Source: Rhodocyclaceae bacterium
GTDB taxonomy: Bacteria; Pseudomonadota; Gammaproteobacteria; Burkholderiales; Rhodocyclaceae
DNA: 35,901 bases
Direction: 5' to 3'
Assembly: GCA_028713915.1 (NCBI GenBank)
Contig: JAQTNK010000040.1
Span: 1-35,901, forward strand
The notes beneath the pieces were generated by a model. That model worked only from the letters and a program-made list of their open reading frames with translations. It was not told the origin of the DNA and searched no databases. Made by a program: the position numbers and the translations under genes. This document shows, piece by piece, positions 10,034 to 18,175 of this stretch. Every line of letters starts with the position of its first letter. The first letter of the stretch is position 1.

Positions 10034-10817
10034 ATTTGCTGGGCTTGACGTAGCCGATGGCCGTCGAGATGGCGTCGGCGGTTGCGCGCACGATGGCGGC
10101 CCAGTCGGGATTGTGGCGTTCCGCGGGCGCCGAGACCGATAGCCCCGCCACCAGCTCGCCGGTGTCGTCGCGCACCGGCGCGGCGATGCAGCGCAGGCCT
10201 TGTTCGATTTCCTCGTTGTCGAAGGCGACGCCGTGGCGGCGCACGCGGTCGAGTTCCTTTTCCAGCGCCGCCAGCGTCGTGATCGACGTCGGCGTGAAGC
10301 TGGGCAGGCCCGTGCGCTTGACGTACTCCTTGATCTTCTGCGCGCCGTCCTCGACGAGATAGAGCTTGCCGACTGCGGTGACGTGGAGCGGCGCGCGGGC
10401 GCCGACGAGGTGCACGACGCGCACCGAGGAACGGCCGCTGGACGTGCGCTCGACATAGACGATCTCGTCGCCCTGGCGCACGCCGAGGTTCACGCTCTCG
10501 CCGATCTTCTGGTGCAGCTGCTGCATCAGCGGCAGGGCCGAGTCGCGAATGTTGATGCGCGACTTGACCAGGTTGCCGAGTTCCAGCAGGCGAATGCCCA
10601 GCCGATAGGTGCCCGGATCGGCGCGCTCGACGAAACCGCTGACGGCCATGGCACCGAGGATGCGGTGCGCGGTCGAAGGATGCAGGCCGGTCTCCAGCGC
10701 CAGCTGCTTGAGGCTCACGGGATCGTGGTAATAGGACAGGACGTCGAACAGTTTCATCATGCGATCGATGACCTGGATGGAGCTCTTTGCTTCCGTTGGC
10801 GGTGTCGGTGCGGTCAC
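10032..10817 (-). CDS. IclR-family transcriptional regulator, probable lut regulator
   Basis: A 261-residue regulator with an N-terminal winged helix-turn-helix (about residues 12-75; LKQLALETGLHPSTAHRIL is the recognition region) and a C-terminal IclR effector-binding domain (about 85-255, with GLRCIAAPVRDDTGELVAGLSV). IclR proteins bind small acids and control their catabolic genes. It is divergent from lutA with a 98-bp shared gap, so control of lactate use is the natural inference; the ligand is unknown. The start is a GTG with no strong Shine-Dalgarno; the next Met in frame lies at the beginning of the HTH domain (RMMKLFD), which would trim it too far. Confidence 0.88.
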   Translation of the reverse strand: MTAPTPPTEAKSSIQVIDRMMKLFDVLSYYHDPVSLKQLALETGLHPSTAHRILGAMAVSGFVERADPGTYRLGIRLLELGNLVKSRINIRDSALPLMQQLHQKIGESVNLGVRQGDEIVYVERTSSGRSSVRVVHLVGARAPLHVTAVGKLYLVEDGAQKIKEYVKRTGLPSFTPTSITTLAALEKELDRVRRHGVAFDNEEIEQGLRCIAAPVRDDTGELVAGLSVSAPAERHNPDWAAIVRATADAISTAIGYVKPSK

Positions 10818-10826
10818 GTTCGGTCT

Positions 10827-10854
10827 TTGGGAATTTCGACGACTGGGCTAGTAT
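10827..10854 (+). promoter_or_regulatory. Possible lutA promoter
   Basis: TTGGGA (10827-10832) and TAGTAT (10849-10854) are 16 bp apart in the IclR-lutA divergent gap. A start near 10861 would give a leader of about 55 bases ending in the GGAG of lutA. The match is moderate and the expected IclR operator was not recognised. Confidence 0.3.
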
Positions 10855-10915
10855 GCCACATTGCGAAAAATCCCGTTGCCGCGGATTATTACAAATGCAT
10901 TTTTTGGAGTCACGC

Positions 10916-11641
10916 ATGCGCGTCGCCTTGTTCGTCACCTGCCTCGTGGATCTCATGCGCCCGCGCATCGGCTTCGCCGCGATCAAGCTGCTGGAGGCGG
11001 CCGGCTGCGAAGTCGTGGTGCCGGAAAAGCAGACCTGCTGCGGGCAGCCGGCCTTCAACTCGGGCGATCGCGCCGCCGCCGCGATGCTGGCGAAGAAGAC
11101 CATCGCCGAGTTCGAAAGCTGCGATTACCTGGTGGCGCCGTCCGGCTCCTGCGCCGACCAGATCCGCACCGAGTATCCGGGCCTGCTCGCCGCCGACCCC
11201 GCCTGGCACGGCCGCGCCGTCGCGCTCGCCAGCCGCGTCTTCGAGCTGACCGACTTCCTCGTCAACGTCGCCAGGATCGACCAGCTCCCTGGCGACTTCG
11301 CCGGCTCCGTCACCTATCACGATTCCTGCACCGGGCTGCGCAGCCTCGGCATCAAGTCCCAGCCGCGAACGCTGCTGGCCAAGCTGCCCAAGCTCGACTT
11401 GCGCGAGATGACGGGCGCCGAGGAATGCTGCGGCTTCGGCGGCACGTTCGCGGTGAAGTTCGGCGACATCTCGGCGGCGATTGCCGAGAAGAAGTGCAAC
11501 CACATCGTTGCCGCCGGCACGGACGCCGTCGTCGCCGGCGACCTCGGCTGCCTGCTCAACATCGAGGGCAAGCTGCGGCGCATGGGCGACGAGCACACCA
11601 AGGTGCTGCACATCGCCGAGATTCTCGCCGGAGACGCCTGA
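10916..11641 (+). CDS. lutA: Lactate utilisation protein LutA (CCG-domain Fe-S protein)
   Basis: A 241-residue cytoplasmic protein of the LutA/YkgE family, one of three subunits of the L-lactate dehydrogenase complex that oxidises L-lactate to pyruvate. Two cysteine-rich CCG domains are present: VTCLVDLMRP with KQTCCGQPAFNSGD in the N-terminal half, and HDSCTGLRSLG with AEECCGFGGTFAVKF in the C-terminal half. These ligate an unusual Fe-S cluster in related heterodisulfide reductase and glycolate oxidase subunits. Start: ATG at 10916 with TTGGAG about seven bases upstream; the frame is open further upstream, but that sequence is the regulatory gap. The stop overlaps the lutB start (ATGA), so the two are coupled. 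Confidence 0.94.
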   Translation: MRVALFVTCLVDLMRPRIGFAAIKLLEAAGCEVVVPEKQTCCGQPAFNSGDRAAAAMLAKKTIAEFESCDYLVAPSGSCADQIRTEYPGLLAADPAWHGRAVALASRVFELTDFLVNVARIDQLPGDFAGSVTYHDSCTGLRSLGIKSQPRTLLAKLPKLDLREMTGAEECCGFGGTFAVKFGDISAAIAEKKCNHIVAAGTDAVVAGDLGCLLNIEGKLRRMGDEHTKVLHIAEILAGDA

Positions 11642-13053
11642 TGGAAGTCCGCTCCATGCACTTCAAGGCCAGAGCCGCCGCCAAGCTGGCGGACCCGGCC
11701 TTGCAGCGGAACCTGCGCACGGCCCGCACCAAGTTCGTCGACATGCGCGCCGCCGCCATCACCGAACTCGACGATTTCGAAGCCACGCGCACAGCGGCGA
11801 AAGAACTGCGCGACCGCGTGCTCAAGGATCTCGACCTCTGGCTCGAACGCTTCGAGACGCAAGCCACGGCGCGCGGCGCCACGGTGCTGTGGGCCAGGGA
11901 CGGCGCCGAGATCTGCCGCCACGTCGTCGACATCGCGCGCCGCCACGGCGTGACCAAGGCGACCAAGTCGAAGTCCATGCTCTCCGAAGAGGCGGGACTC
12001 AATCAGGCGCTCAGCGCGGCCGGCGTGCAGCCCGTCGAGACGGACCTGGGCGAATACATCCTGCAGATCAACGACAACGAAGCGCCGTCGCACATCATCG
12101 CGCCGGTGATGCACAAGAACGTCGACGAGGTCGCCGATCTTTTCGCCAGGACCCACCACAAGCCGCGCAAGACCGACATCCCGCAACTCACGCGCGAAGC
12201 GCGCGAGGTGCTGCGCAGCCATTTCCTGACGGCCGAGATGGGCATCTCGGGCGGCAACTTCCTCGTCGCCGAGACCGGTTCCGTCGCCCTGGTGACCAAC
12301 GAAGGCAACGGCCGCATGGTGACGACGCTGCCGCGCGTGCATGTCGTCGTCACCGGCATCGAGAAAGTGATTCCGACGCTCGAAGACCTGTCGCTGCTGA
12401 TGCGCCTGCTGCCGCGCTCGGCCACCGGCCAGTCGATCTCGAACTACTTCTCGGTGCTGACCGGCGTCAAGACGCCGGCGGAAAGCGATGGCCCCGAACA
12501 CCTCTACTTCGTCCTCGTCGACAACGGCCGCGCCGACGTCGTCGGCAGCGAATTCCACGACATGCTGCGCTGCATCCGCTGCGGCGCCTGCATGAACCAT
12601 TGCCCCGTCTACCAGTCGATCGGCGGCCATGCCTACGGCTGGGTCTATCCGGGGCCGATGGGCTCGATCCTGACGCCGCTCTACGTCGGCATCGAAAACG
12701 CCATCGACCTGCCGCAGGCGGCCACGCTGTGCGGCCAGTGCAGCGCCGTCTGCCCGGTCATGATTCCGCTGCCGGCGCTGATGCGCACGCTGCGCGAGAA
12801 GCAGGTGGAAAGAAAGCTGCGCCCGTTCGGCGAACGCCTGGCGCTGAAAGCCTGGGCCTGGGTGGCGAGCCGCCCGGCGCTCTACGCCGCCGGCACCTGG
12901 CTTGCCGTGCGCTACCTGAAGTGGCTGGCCGGCGGCAGCGACCGCATCCGCGTCCTCGGCGCCGCGCCCGCATGGACGGCGGGCCGCGACTTCCCCGCGC
13001 CGCAGGGCAAGACTTTCCGCGAGCTTTACGCCGCGACGCAACGGCGCGGTTGA
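11641..13053 (+). CDS. lutB: Lactate utilisation iron-sulfur protein LutB
   Basis: A 470-residue LutB/YkgF-family subunit of the L-lactate oxidation complex. The first 290 or so residues form the LUD domain (GISGGNFLVAETGSVALVTNEG is typical). A ferredoxin-like region follows with CIRCGACMNHCP near residues 310-321 and CGQCSAVCP near 363-371, for two 4Fe-4S clusters. The C-terminal DUF3390-like tail (RTLREKQVERKLRPF to FRELYA) is present, so the protein is complete. It overlaps lutA by four bases. Unlike most lut operons, lutC does not follow directly: 3.7 kb and three other genes intervene. Confidence 0.95.
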   Translation: MEVRSMHFKARAAAKLADPALQRNLRTARTKFVDMRAAAITELDDFEATRTAAKELRDRVLKDLDLWLERFETQATARGATVLWARDGAEICRHVVDIARRHGVTKATKSKSMLSEEAGLNQALSAAGVQPVETDLGEYILQINDNEAPSHIIAPVMHKNVDEVADLFARTHHKPRKTDIPQLTREAREVLRSHFLTAEMGISGGNFLVAETGSVALVTNEGNGRMVTTLPRVHVVVTGIEKVIPTLEDLSLLMRLLPRSATGQSISNYFSVLTGVKTPAESDGPEHLYFVLVDNGRADVVGSEFHDMLRCIRCGACMNHCPVYQSIGGHAYGWVYPGPMGSILTPLYVGIENAIDLPQAATLCGQCSAVCPVMIPLPALMRTLREKQVERKLRPFGERLALKAWAWVASRPALYAAGTWLAVRYLKWLAGGSDRIRVLGAAPAWTAGRDFPAPQGKTFRELYAATQRRG

Positions 13054-13151
13054 TCCTTGTCAGAGAGGTCCGGCGGAAGTCGCTTACAATATGCATAAAG
13101 CGATACATTGAAGAAAGCCTGGACAGGCCATGGTTCGCGAGGGGAAAGCAA

Positions 13152-13454
13152 ATGCTGCGGGAAGCGAAGTACCGGCTCAAACTCTACCTCACGGACCACA
13201 CGCTGCGGTCGCGGCAGGCGCTCGTGCAGCTGCGCCGCTTGTGCGACGAACAGTTTCCCGATCGCTACGAACTCGAAGTGGTGGACGTGCTGGCGAACCC
13301 CGGCGAAGCCAAGGCGCAGCGCATCCTGGCGACGCCCACGGTGGTTAGGGAATTGCCGCATCCGATCCGCCGCATCATCGGCGACCTGGCCGATATCGAC
13401 AAGGTGCTGGCCGGCTTGGCCCTGCATCCGAGCAAACACGAAAAGGAAGATTGA
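13152..13454 (+). CDS. Stand-alone KaiB-family protein
   Basis: A 100-residue protein that reads as KaiB along its whole length: YRLKLYLTDHTLRSRQAL at the N-terminus, RYELEVVDVLANPGEAK in the middle, ATPTVVRELPHPIRRIIGDL and DIDKVLAGL at the end. KaiB is a thioredoxin-like, fold-switching protein that in cyanobacteria binds KaiC. Homologues occur in many non-photosynthetic bacteria, usually with kaiC and PAS-type kinases. No kaiC or kaiA is in the window. The ATG at 13152 has a weak GGGGAAAG upstream. The gene lies 98 bases after lutB and three bases before a PAS-GGDEF-EAL gene, so those two are surely co-transcribed. A role as partner of the c-di-GMP protein is an inference from spacing. Confidence 0.88.
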   Translation: MLREAKYRLKLYLTDHTLRSRQALVQLRRLCDEQFPDRYELEVVDVLANPGEAKAQRILATPTVVRELPHPIRRIIGDLADIDKVLAGLALHPSKHEKED

Positions 13455-13457
13455 GGA

Positions 13458-15806
13458 ATGCTGCCATCGGCGACGCGCTGGATCGAGGATGCCCCGGACG
13501 GCATCGTCGTGGTCGATGACGGCGGCTATGTCCGCTTCGCCAATCGCGCCAGCGGCGGCTTGTTCGGCTGCGCCAGCAGCGAACTGGTGGGCACGTGTTT
13601 CGGTTTTCCCATGGCTGCCGGCGAGTCGGCCGAGATCGAGATCCCGCAGGAAGACGGCGATTGGGGCACGGCCGAGATGCGCGTGGCGCCGTCCGAATGG
13701 GCCGGCGCCGCGGCTTATGTCGCCGTGCTGCGCGATGTGACGCCGGCCGCGCGCATGCGCCGGGCCTTGCGCCAGGACGCCGATCTGCTCGCCTCGCTGG
13801 TGCAATCCTTGCCCGTCGCGCTGGTCGCGTTGGCGCCGGACCGCTCGGTGCGGCTGTGGAATCCCGCCGCCGAGCGCCTGTTCGGCTGGCGCGCCGATGA
13901 GGTGATCGGGCTCGACTGCCCGTTGCTGGCGCGCGAGCAATGGCCGGATTTCGAGCGCCTCGCCGGCGACATCGCCGCCGGCCGCGTCATCGGCGATTTC
14001 GACACCGTGCGCCGGACGAAATCCGGCGACCGGCTCGACGTCAGCCTCCATGCCGCCCCGCTGCGGGGCCGCGACGGCAGGCCCGACGGCCTGCTCTGCC
14101 TGATGACCGACATCGGCGAGCGCCGCCGGGCCGAGCAGCGCCTGCAGCTGTCCGACAAGGTGTTCCAGAACACGCAGGAAGGCATCGTCGTCACCGACCG
14201 CCGCGGCAGCATCATTTCGGTGAATCCGGCATTCACGGCCGTCACCGGTTATCTGCCGCAGGAAGTCATCGGCAGGAATCCGCGCATGCTGCAGTCCGGC
14301 CGCCACGATGCCGCCTTCTACGGCGCCATGTGGACCGAGCTGGCGGTCAAGGGGCAGTGGCAGGGCGAGATATGGAACCGCCGGCGCAACGGCGAACTGT
14401 TTCCGGAATGGCTGCACATCAGCGCCGTGCGCGATGCGGCCGGCTGCGTCGTCTATTACGTCGCGGTGTTTTCCGACATCAGCCTCGTCAAGCAGAACGA
14501 GGAGCGGCTGCATCACCTCGCCCATTTCGACGCCCTGACCGGACTGCCCAACCGCCTGCTGTTCGCCGACCGCCTCGAGCATGCGATGGTGCAGGCGCAG
14601 CGCAGCGGCGCCGGCGTCGGCCTGCTGTTCCTCGATCTCGACCGCTTCAAGCTGGTCAACGACACGCTCGGCCATCGCGCCGGCGACATGCTGCTGCAGC
14701 AGACCGCGCAGCGCATCGTTGGCGCCGTGCGCGCGCAGGACACCGTGGCGCGCCTCGGCGGCGACGAATTCATGGTCGTCCTGCCCGAGCTCGCCAGCCC
14801 GGCCGGTGCCGCCAACGTCGCCGAGAAGGTCATCGAAAGCCTGGCGGCTTCCTTTCGCATCGAAGACCGCGACGTCTTCGTCGGCGCCAGCATCGGCATC
14901 GCCGTCTATCCGCTGGCCGGCGAGGATGCCGAGACGCTCGTCAAGCACGCCGACATCGCCATGTACCGGGCCAAGGAAGCCGGCCGCAATACCTACCAGT
15001 TCTACCGGCCCGGCCACGAGGGCCTGCCGCGCGACGTCTTCGAGCTCGAGCACGGCCTGCGCCACGCGCTGGAGCGCGGCGAGATGCGCCTGGTCTACCA
15101 GCCGCAGATCGAAATCGAAAGCGGCCGCGTCGTCGCGGTCGAGGCGCTGCTGCGCTGGAGCCACCCGACGCGCGGCGACATCCCGCCGGCCGAATTCATC
15201 CCGGTGGCGGAAGATTCCGGCCTCATCGGCGCCATCGGCGAATGGGTGCTGCGCGCCGCCTGCATGCAGAACAAGGCCTGGCAGGACCGCGGCCTGGCGC
15301 CGGTGCGCGTCGCCGTCAACCTGTCGGTGCGCCAGCTGCGCGACGCCCAGTTCGCCGCGCGGGTGGCGGCGATCCTCGACGAAAGCGGCCTCGATGCCAA
15401 GTGGCTGGAAGTCGAGCTCACCGAGAGCATGGTCATGCAGTTCGCCAAGGACATGATGGACATTCTTTGGCAGCTGAAAGCCATGGGCGTGCATCTTTCG
15501 ATCGACGACTTCGGCACCGGCTACTCGTCGCTAAGCTACCTCAAGCGCCTGCCGGTGGATACGCTGAAGATCGATCGCTCTTTCGTCGCGGGACTGGCCA
15601 CGGACGTGAACGACCAGGCGATCTCGAACGCCATCATCGCCGTCGCCGCCAGCCTCAACCTGCGCGTCGTCGCCGAAGGCGTCGAGTCTGAAAAGCAGCT
15701 CGGGTTCCTGCGCCAGCATTCCTGCTGCGACGCCCAGGGCTTCTTCTTCTGCCGGCCGGTCGAAGCCGACGACGTCGGCGCCCTGATGCGCAACCGCCTG
15801 CACTGA
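13458..15806 (+). CDS. PAS-PAS-PAS-GGDEF-EAL cyclic-di-GMP signalling protein
   Basis: A 782-residue protein without clear signal peptide or membrane segment. Three PAS-like domains (about 1-95, 110-230, 240-355) precede a diguanylate cyclase domain beginning at DALTGLPNR, with intact GGDEF at residues 434-438 and a product-inhibition I-site RAQD at 425-428, five residues before it. The phosphodiesterase domain has EAL at 562-564, the metal-binding DDFGTGYSS at 683 onward, KIDRSFV and EGVE. Both catalytic signatures are intact, so it could make or break c-di-GMP; which dominates cannot be read. PAS domains may sense redox, haem, flavin or a small ligand. It starts three bases after the KaiB-like gene (AAGGAAG upstream) and overlaps the next gene. 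Confidence 0.93.
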   Translation: MLPSATRWIEDAPDGIVVVDDGGYVRFANRASGGLFGCASSELVGTCFGFPMAAGESAEIEIPQEDGDWGTAEMRVAPSEWAGAAAYVAVLRDVTPAARMRRALRQDADLLASLVQSLPVALVALAPDRSVRLWNPAAERLFGWRADEVIGLDCPLLAREQWPDFERLAGDIAAGRVIGDFDTVRRTKSGDRLDVSLHAAPLRGRDGRPDGLLCLMTDIGERRRAEQRLQLSDKVFQNTQEGIVVTDRRGSIISVNPAFTAVTGYLPQEVIGRNPRMLQSGRHDAAFYGAMWTELAVKGQWQGEIWNRRRNGELFPEWLHISAVRDAAGCVVYYVAVFSDISLVKQNEERLHHLAHFDALTGLPNRLLFADRLEHAMVQAQRSGAGVGLLFLDLDRFKLVNDTLGHRAGDMLLQQTAQRIVGAVRAQDTVARLGGDEFMVVLPELASPAGAANVAEKVIESLAASFRIEDRDVFVGASIGIAVYPLAGEDAETLVKHADIAMYRAKEAGRNTYQFYRPGHEGLPRDVFELEHGLRHALERGEMRLVYQPQIEIESGRVVAVEALLRWSHPTRGDIPPAEFIPVAEDSGLIGAIGEWVLRAACMQNKAWQDRGLAPVRVAVNLSVRQLRDAQFAARVAAILDESGLDAKWLEVELTESMVMQFAKDMMDILWQLKAMGVHLSIDDFGTGYSSLSYLKRLPVDTLKIDRSFVAGLATDVNDQAISNAIIAVAASLNLRVVAEGVESEKQLGFLRQHSCCDAQGFFFCRPVEADDVGALMRNRLH

Positions 15807-16762
15807 TGCACCGCATCGTCTTCCTCGAACGCGACTCCATCGCCGCCAGCGTGCGCCGGCCGGCATTCGCGCACGACTGGGCGGAATATCCGACGACGGC
15901 GCCCGACGAAGTCTTCGCGCGCCTCGCCGACGCCACCATCGCCATCACCAACAAGGTCGTGCTGCGCGGCGAATTGCTGGCGCGGCTGCCCAAGCTGCGG
16001 CTCATCGCCGGCGCCGCCACCGGCACCGACAACATCGATCTCGCCTGGTGCCGTGAGCACCGGCTGCCGGTGTGCAACATCCGCGGCTACGCCGCGCATA
16101 CGGTGCCCGAGCACGCGCTGATGCTGATGCTGGCGCTGCGCCGCCAGCTCTTCGCCTATCGCGCCGATGTCCAGGCCGGCAAGTGGCAGCAGGCGCCGAT
16201 GTTCTGCTTTTTCGATCACCCGATCCGCGATCTTTACGGTGCAACGCTCGGCCTCATCGGCCGCGGCTCGCTCGGCCAGGGCGTGGCGCGGCTCGCCGCG
16301 GCTTTCGGCATGCGCATCCTGTGGGGCGAGCGCAAGGGCGCAGAGGCCGTGCGCGACGGCTACGTCGCCTTCGAGACGCTGCTGGCTGAGTCCGACGTGG
16401 TCTCGCTGCACTGTCCGCTCAACGACGCGACGCGCGGCATGATCGGCGCCGCCGAGCTGCAGGCGATGAAGCCGGGGGCGATCCTCATCAACACGGCGCG
16501 CGGCGGCATCGTCGACGAAGCGGCGCTGGCGAGCGCGCTCAAGGCGGGCCGCATCGCCGGCGCCGGCTTCGACGTGCTCTCGCAAGAGCCGCCGCGCGAC
16601 GGCAACCCGCTGCTCGCGGCCGACGTCCTGGCGCTGCCGAACTTCATCCTCATGCCGCACGTCGCCTGGGCGTCGGCCGACGCGATGCAGGCGCTGGCGG
16701 ATCAATTGATGGACAATATCGAAGCCTTCATCCGTGGTGAAAACCGCAACCGGGTCGTGTGA
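15806..16762 (+). CDS. D-2-hydroxyacid dehydrogenase (hydroxypyruvate reductase-like)
   Basis: A 318-residue NAD(P)-dependent dehydrogenase of the D-isomer 2-hydroxyacid family, interconverting a 2-oxoacid and a D-2-hydroxyacid. The Rossmann motif is GLIGRGSLGQGV (about residue 148). Catalytic residues are all present: Arg in INTARGGIVDE (about 232), Glu in LSQEPPRDGNPL (about 261) and His in MPHVAWAS (about 285). The EPPRDGNPLL region and overall pattern resemble glycerate dehydrogenase/HprA. The ATG overlaps the preceding stop (TGATG), and lutC begins two bases after its stop, so it belongs to the same transcript. Together with LutABC it suggests handling of both lactate-type isomers or of glycerate/glyoxylate, but the substrate is not known. 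Confidence 0.9.
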   Translation: MHRIVFLERDSIAASVRRPAFAHDWAEYPTTAPDEVFARLADATIAITNKVVLRGELLARLPKLRLIAGAATGTDNIDLAWCREHRLPVCNIRGYAAHTVPEHALMLMLALRRQLFAYRADVQAGKWQQAPMFCFFDHPIRDLYGATLGLIGRGSLGQGVARLAAAFGMRILWGERKGAEAVRDGYVAFETLLAESDVVSLHCPLNDATRGMIGAAELQAMKPGAILINTARGGIVDEAALASALKAGRIAGAGFDVLSQEPPRDGNPLLAADVLALPNFILMPHVAWASADAMQALADQLMDNIEAFIRGENRNRVV

Positions 16763-16763
16763 C

Positions 16764-17423
16764 ATGAATTCGAATTCGCGCGCAGACATCCTCGGCCGCG
16801 TGCGCAGCCGCCTCGGCCGCGACGCCGCCAACGCCGCGACTGCCAACGCCGCGATCGACGCCTGGCTCGCGGCGCGCAACCAGGGGCCGCGCCCGGCGGT
16901 GCGCGGCGACCTGACGACGGTGTTCTGCGAGAAATCCCGCAAGATGTCGAGCAGCGTCGACACCGTGGCGAGCCTGGCCGAGGCGCCGGCGGCGGTGGCG
17001 CGCTACCTCGCCGCCATGCAGCTGCCGACGCAGGCCGTCTGCTGGCCGCAGCTCGCGGACTTGCCGTGGGCGGCCGCGGGCCTGGCCGTGGAACCGCGCG
17101 GGGCGGTCGACGCCGACCTCGTCGGCATCACCGGCTGCGCTTGCGCCATCGCCGAAACCGGCACGCTGATGCTGCTGTCGGGCGCCGACACGCCGGCCAC
17201 GGTGAGCCTGCTGCCCGAGACGCACATCGCCATCGTCCGCGCATCCGGCATCGTCGCCGGCATGGAAGAGGCATGGAGCCTGGTGCGCGCCCCACACGGC
17301 GCGTTGCCCCGCGCCGTCAATTTCATCTCCGGCCCGTCGCGCACCGGCGACATCGAGCAGACTATCGTGCTCGGCGCCCACGGCCCCTATCGCGTGCATC
17401 TGGTCGTTGTGACCGGCCAGTGA
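16764..17423 (+). CDS. lutC: Lactate utilisation protein LutC, 3' end supplied by an integrated element
   Basis: A 219-residue LUD-domain protein of the LutC/YkgG family, third component of the LutABC lactate oxidation system. Recognisable stretches are RADILGRVRSRLGR at the N-terminus, ITGCACAIAETGTLML in the middle and FISGPSRTGDIEQTIVLGAHG near the end. The ATG lies one base after the previous stop (TGAC-ATG). The last 99 bases or so (from 17319) are duplicated at 23296: an element has integrated in the 3' end and its attachment site rebuilds the coding sequence. The two copies differ by two silent changes and by the last residue (Gln here, Ala in the downstream copy), so LutC is predicted to remain full length and functional. 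Confidence 0.93.
   Translation: MNSNSRADILGRVRSRLGRDAANAATANAAIDAWLAARNQGPRPAVRGDLTTVFCEKSRKMSSSVDTVASLAEAPAAVARYLAAMQLPTQAVCWPQLADLPWAAAGLAVEPRGAVDADLVGITGCACAIAETGTLMLLSGADTPATVSLLPETHIAIVRASGIVAGMEEAWSLVRAPHGALPRAVNFISGPSRTGDIEQTIVLGAHGPYRVHLVVVTGQ
17319..17417 (+). repeat. attL direct repeat inside lutC
   Basis: This copy is 97/99 identical to 23296-23394. The mismatches at 17381 (C versus T) and 17408 (T versus C) are both silent third-position changes in lutC. Because only the right part differs, strand exchange probably fell within the identical 17319-17380 core, with the part to its right derived from the element. Confidence 0.9.
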
Positions 17424-17936
17424 TAGCAAGGGTCTTGATGGAATCAGGCTTGGTTGGCGTTCTTCCTCGGCAGCATTGAAAAGAGCGGTTTGTCCTGCAC
17501 GTGAAGGACAGAAAAAGGACAAGGACAACTTAACCACCTCGGCTGCCGATTGGCACCCTAAGGACATTATGTACTACTACACTGGCCGTCCACAAGCAAC
17601 ATTGCCGCCATGCCATTAGAATGTCTCTATGGGTGTAAGGCCTGTCGTTAATGGCTTGGCGTGACGGGGTAGCTTTTCCTGTATGGCCTAAGTCATGCGC
17701 TTACCAGCCTACCAATCCAAGAATTTCAGAATTCCAAAACTTTCGAGTCTTGGACAGGGAAATTCTCGCCTTACTTGAGTGAGTCCGAAAACCCAATGCT
17801 ACATTTCCGCCGCGATAGGCGGCCTGTGCTGCGTTTTTGGCATTGGGGCAGAGGTCAGGGCCGCCCCCTTCCTTTCGGAGCGATGGCGGCGATTCTGGGG
17901 GGGCAATTCTAAATGCGTTGCTCCTAGTGCCCGCCG
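17424..17936. other. Left arm of the element, no intact gene seen
   Basis: About 510 bp of lower-GC sequence directly after lutC. The first 150 bases hold the repeated AAGGACA motifs treated separately. The remainder (17567-17936) has no open frame with a start, ribosome-binding site and plausible protein. The last 60 bases may be the decayed 5' half of the DUF1937-like gene that follows. Confidence 0.5.
17488..17566. promoter_or_regulatory. Candidate integrase arm-type sites, left end
   Basis: Four direct copies of AAGGACA begin at 17504, 17515, 17521 and 17560. They are preceded by gtttgtcctgcac (17488-17500), which recurs inverted at the other end of the element (23233-23245). Clustered short repeats beside att sites are how arm-type binding sites of tyrosine integrases appear. 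Assignment is by position and repetition only. Confidence 0.5.
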
Positions 17937-18173
17937 TTGGGCGAATTCTCCCCCATCTCCCACACCCACCCGATTGCCGAGTTGTGCGGATTGCCGAAGG
18001 GTTGGGAGTTTTGGGAATCGTATGACCGTGCATACCTGTCGGTCTGCCACCGTCTTTTTGTACTTTGCATAGATGGTTGGGAACGGTCGGTCGGTGTACA
18101 GGCTGAGATGCTGATAGCCGAGGAACTCGGCATCCCAATCGACTTCATCCATGAAGGAGTGCTCGTCGCATAG
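17937..18173 (+). pseudogene. DUF1937-like protein, N-terminally broken
   Basis: The frame reads FSPISHTHPIAELCGLP, then KGWEFWESYDRAYLSVCHRL, then LDGWERSVGVQAE-like sequence (here CIDGWERSVGVQAEML) and ELGIPIDFI. This matches the C-terminal two thirds of DUF1937 proteins, small nucleoside 2-deoxyribosyltransferase-like proteins common in phages and mobile elements. The expected N-terminus is missing: in-frame stops lie at 17910 and 17925, and a partly plausible continuation (RRFWGGNSKCVAPSARRW) is in another frame, suggesting a frameshift plus decay. Only a TTG could start the remaining frame and it has no Shine-Dalgarno. It is most likely a pseudogene. The family call comes from memory of the motif pattern. 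Confidence 0.5.
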
Positions 18174-18175
18174 AG

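Noticed and set aside
13057-13090. Promoter TTGTCA/TACAAT before the KaiB-like gene
   Set aside because: The spacer is 22 bp, too long for a normal sigma-70 promoter; kept only as a possibility that this gene has its own start.
13026-15494. Minus-strand open frame of about 820 codons
   Set aside because: It mirrors the KaiB-like and GGDEF-EAL genes; no family pattern in its translation.
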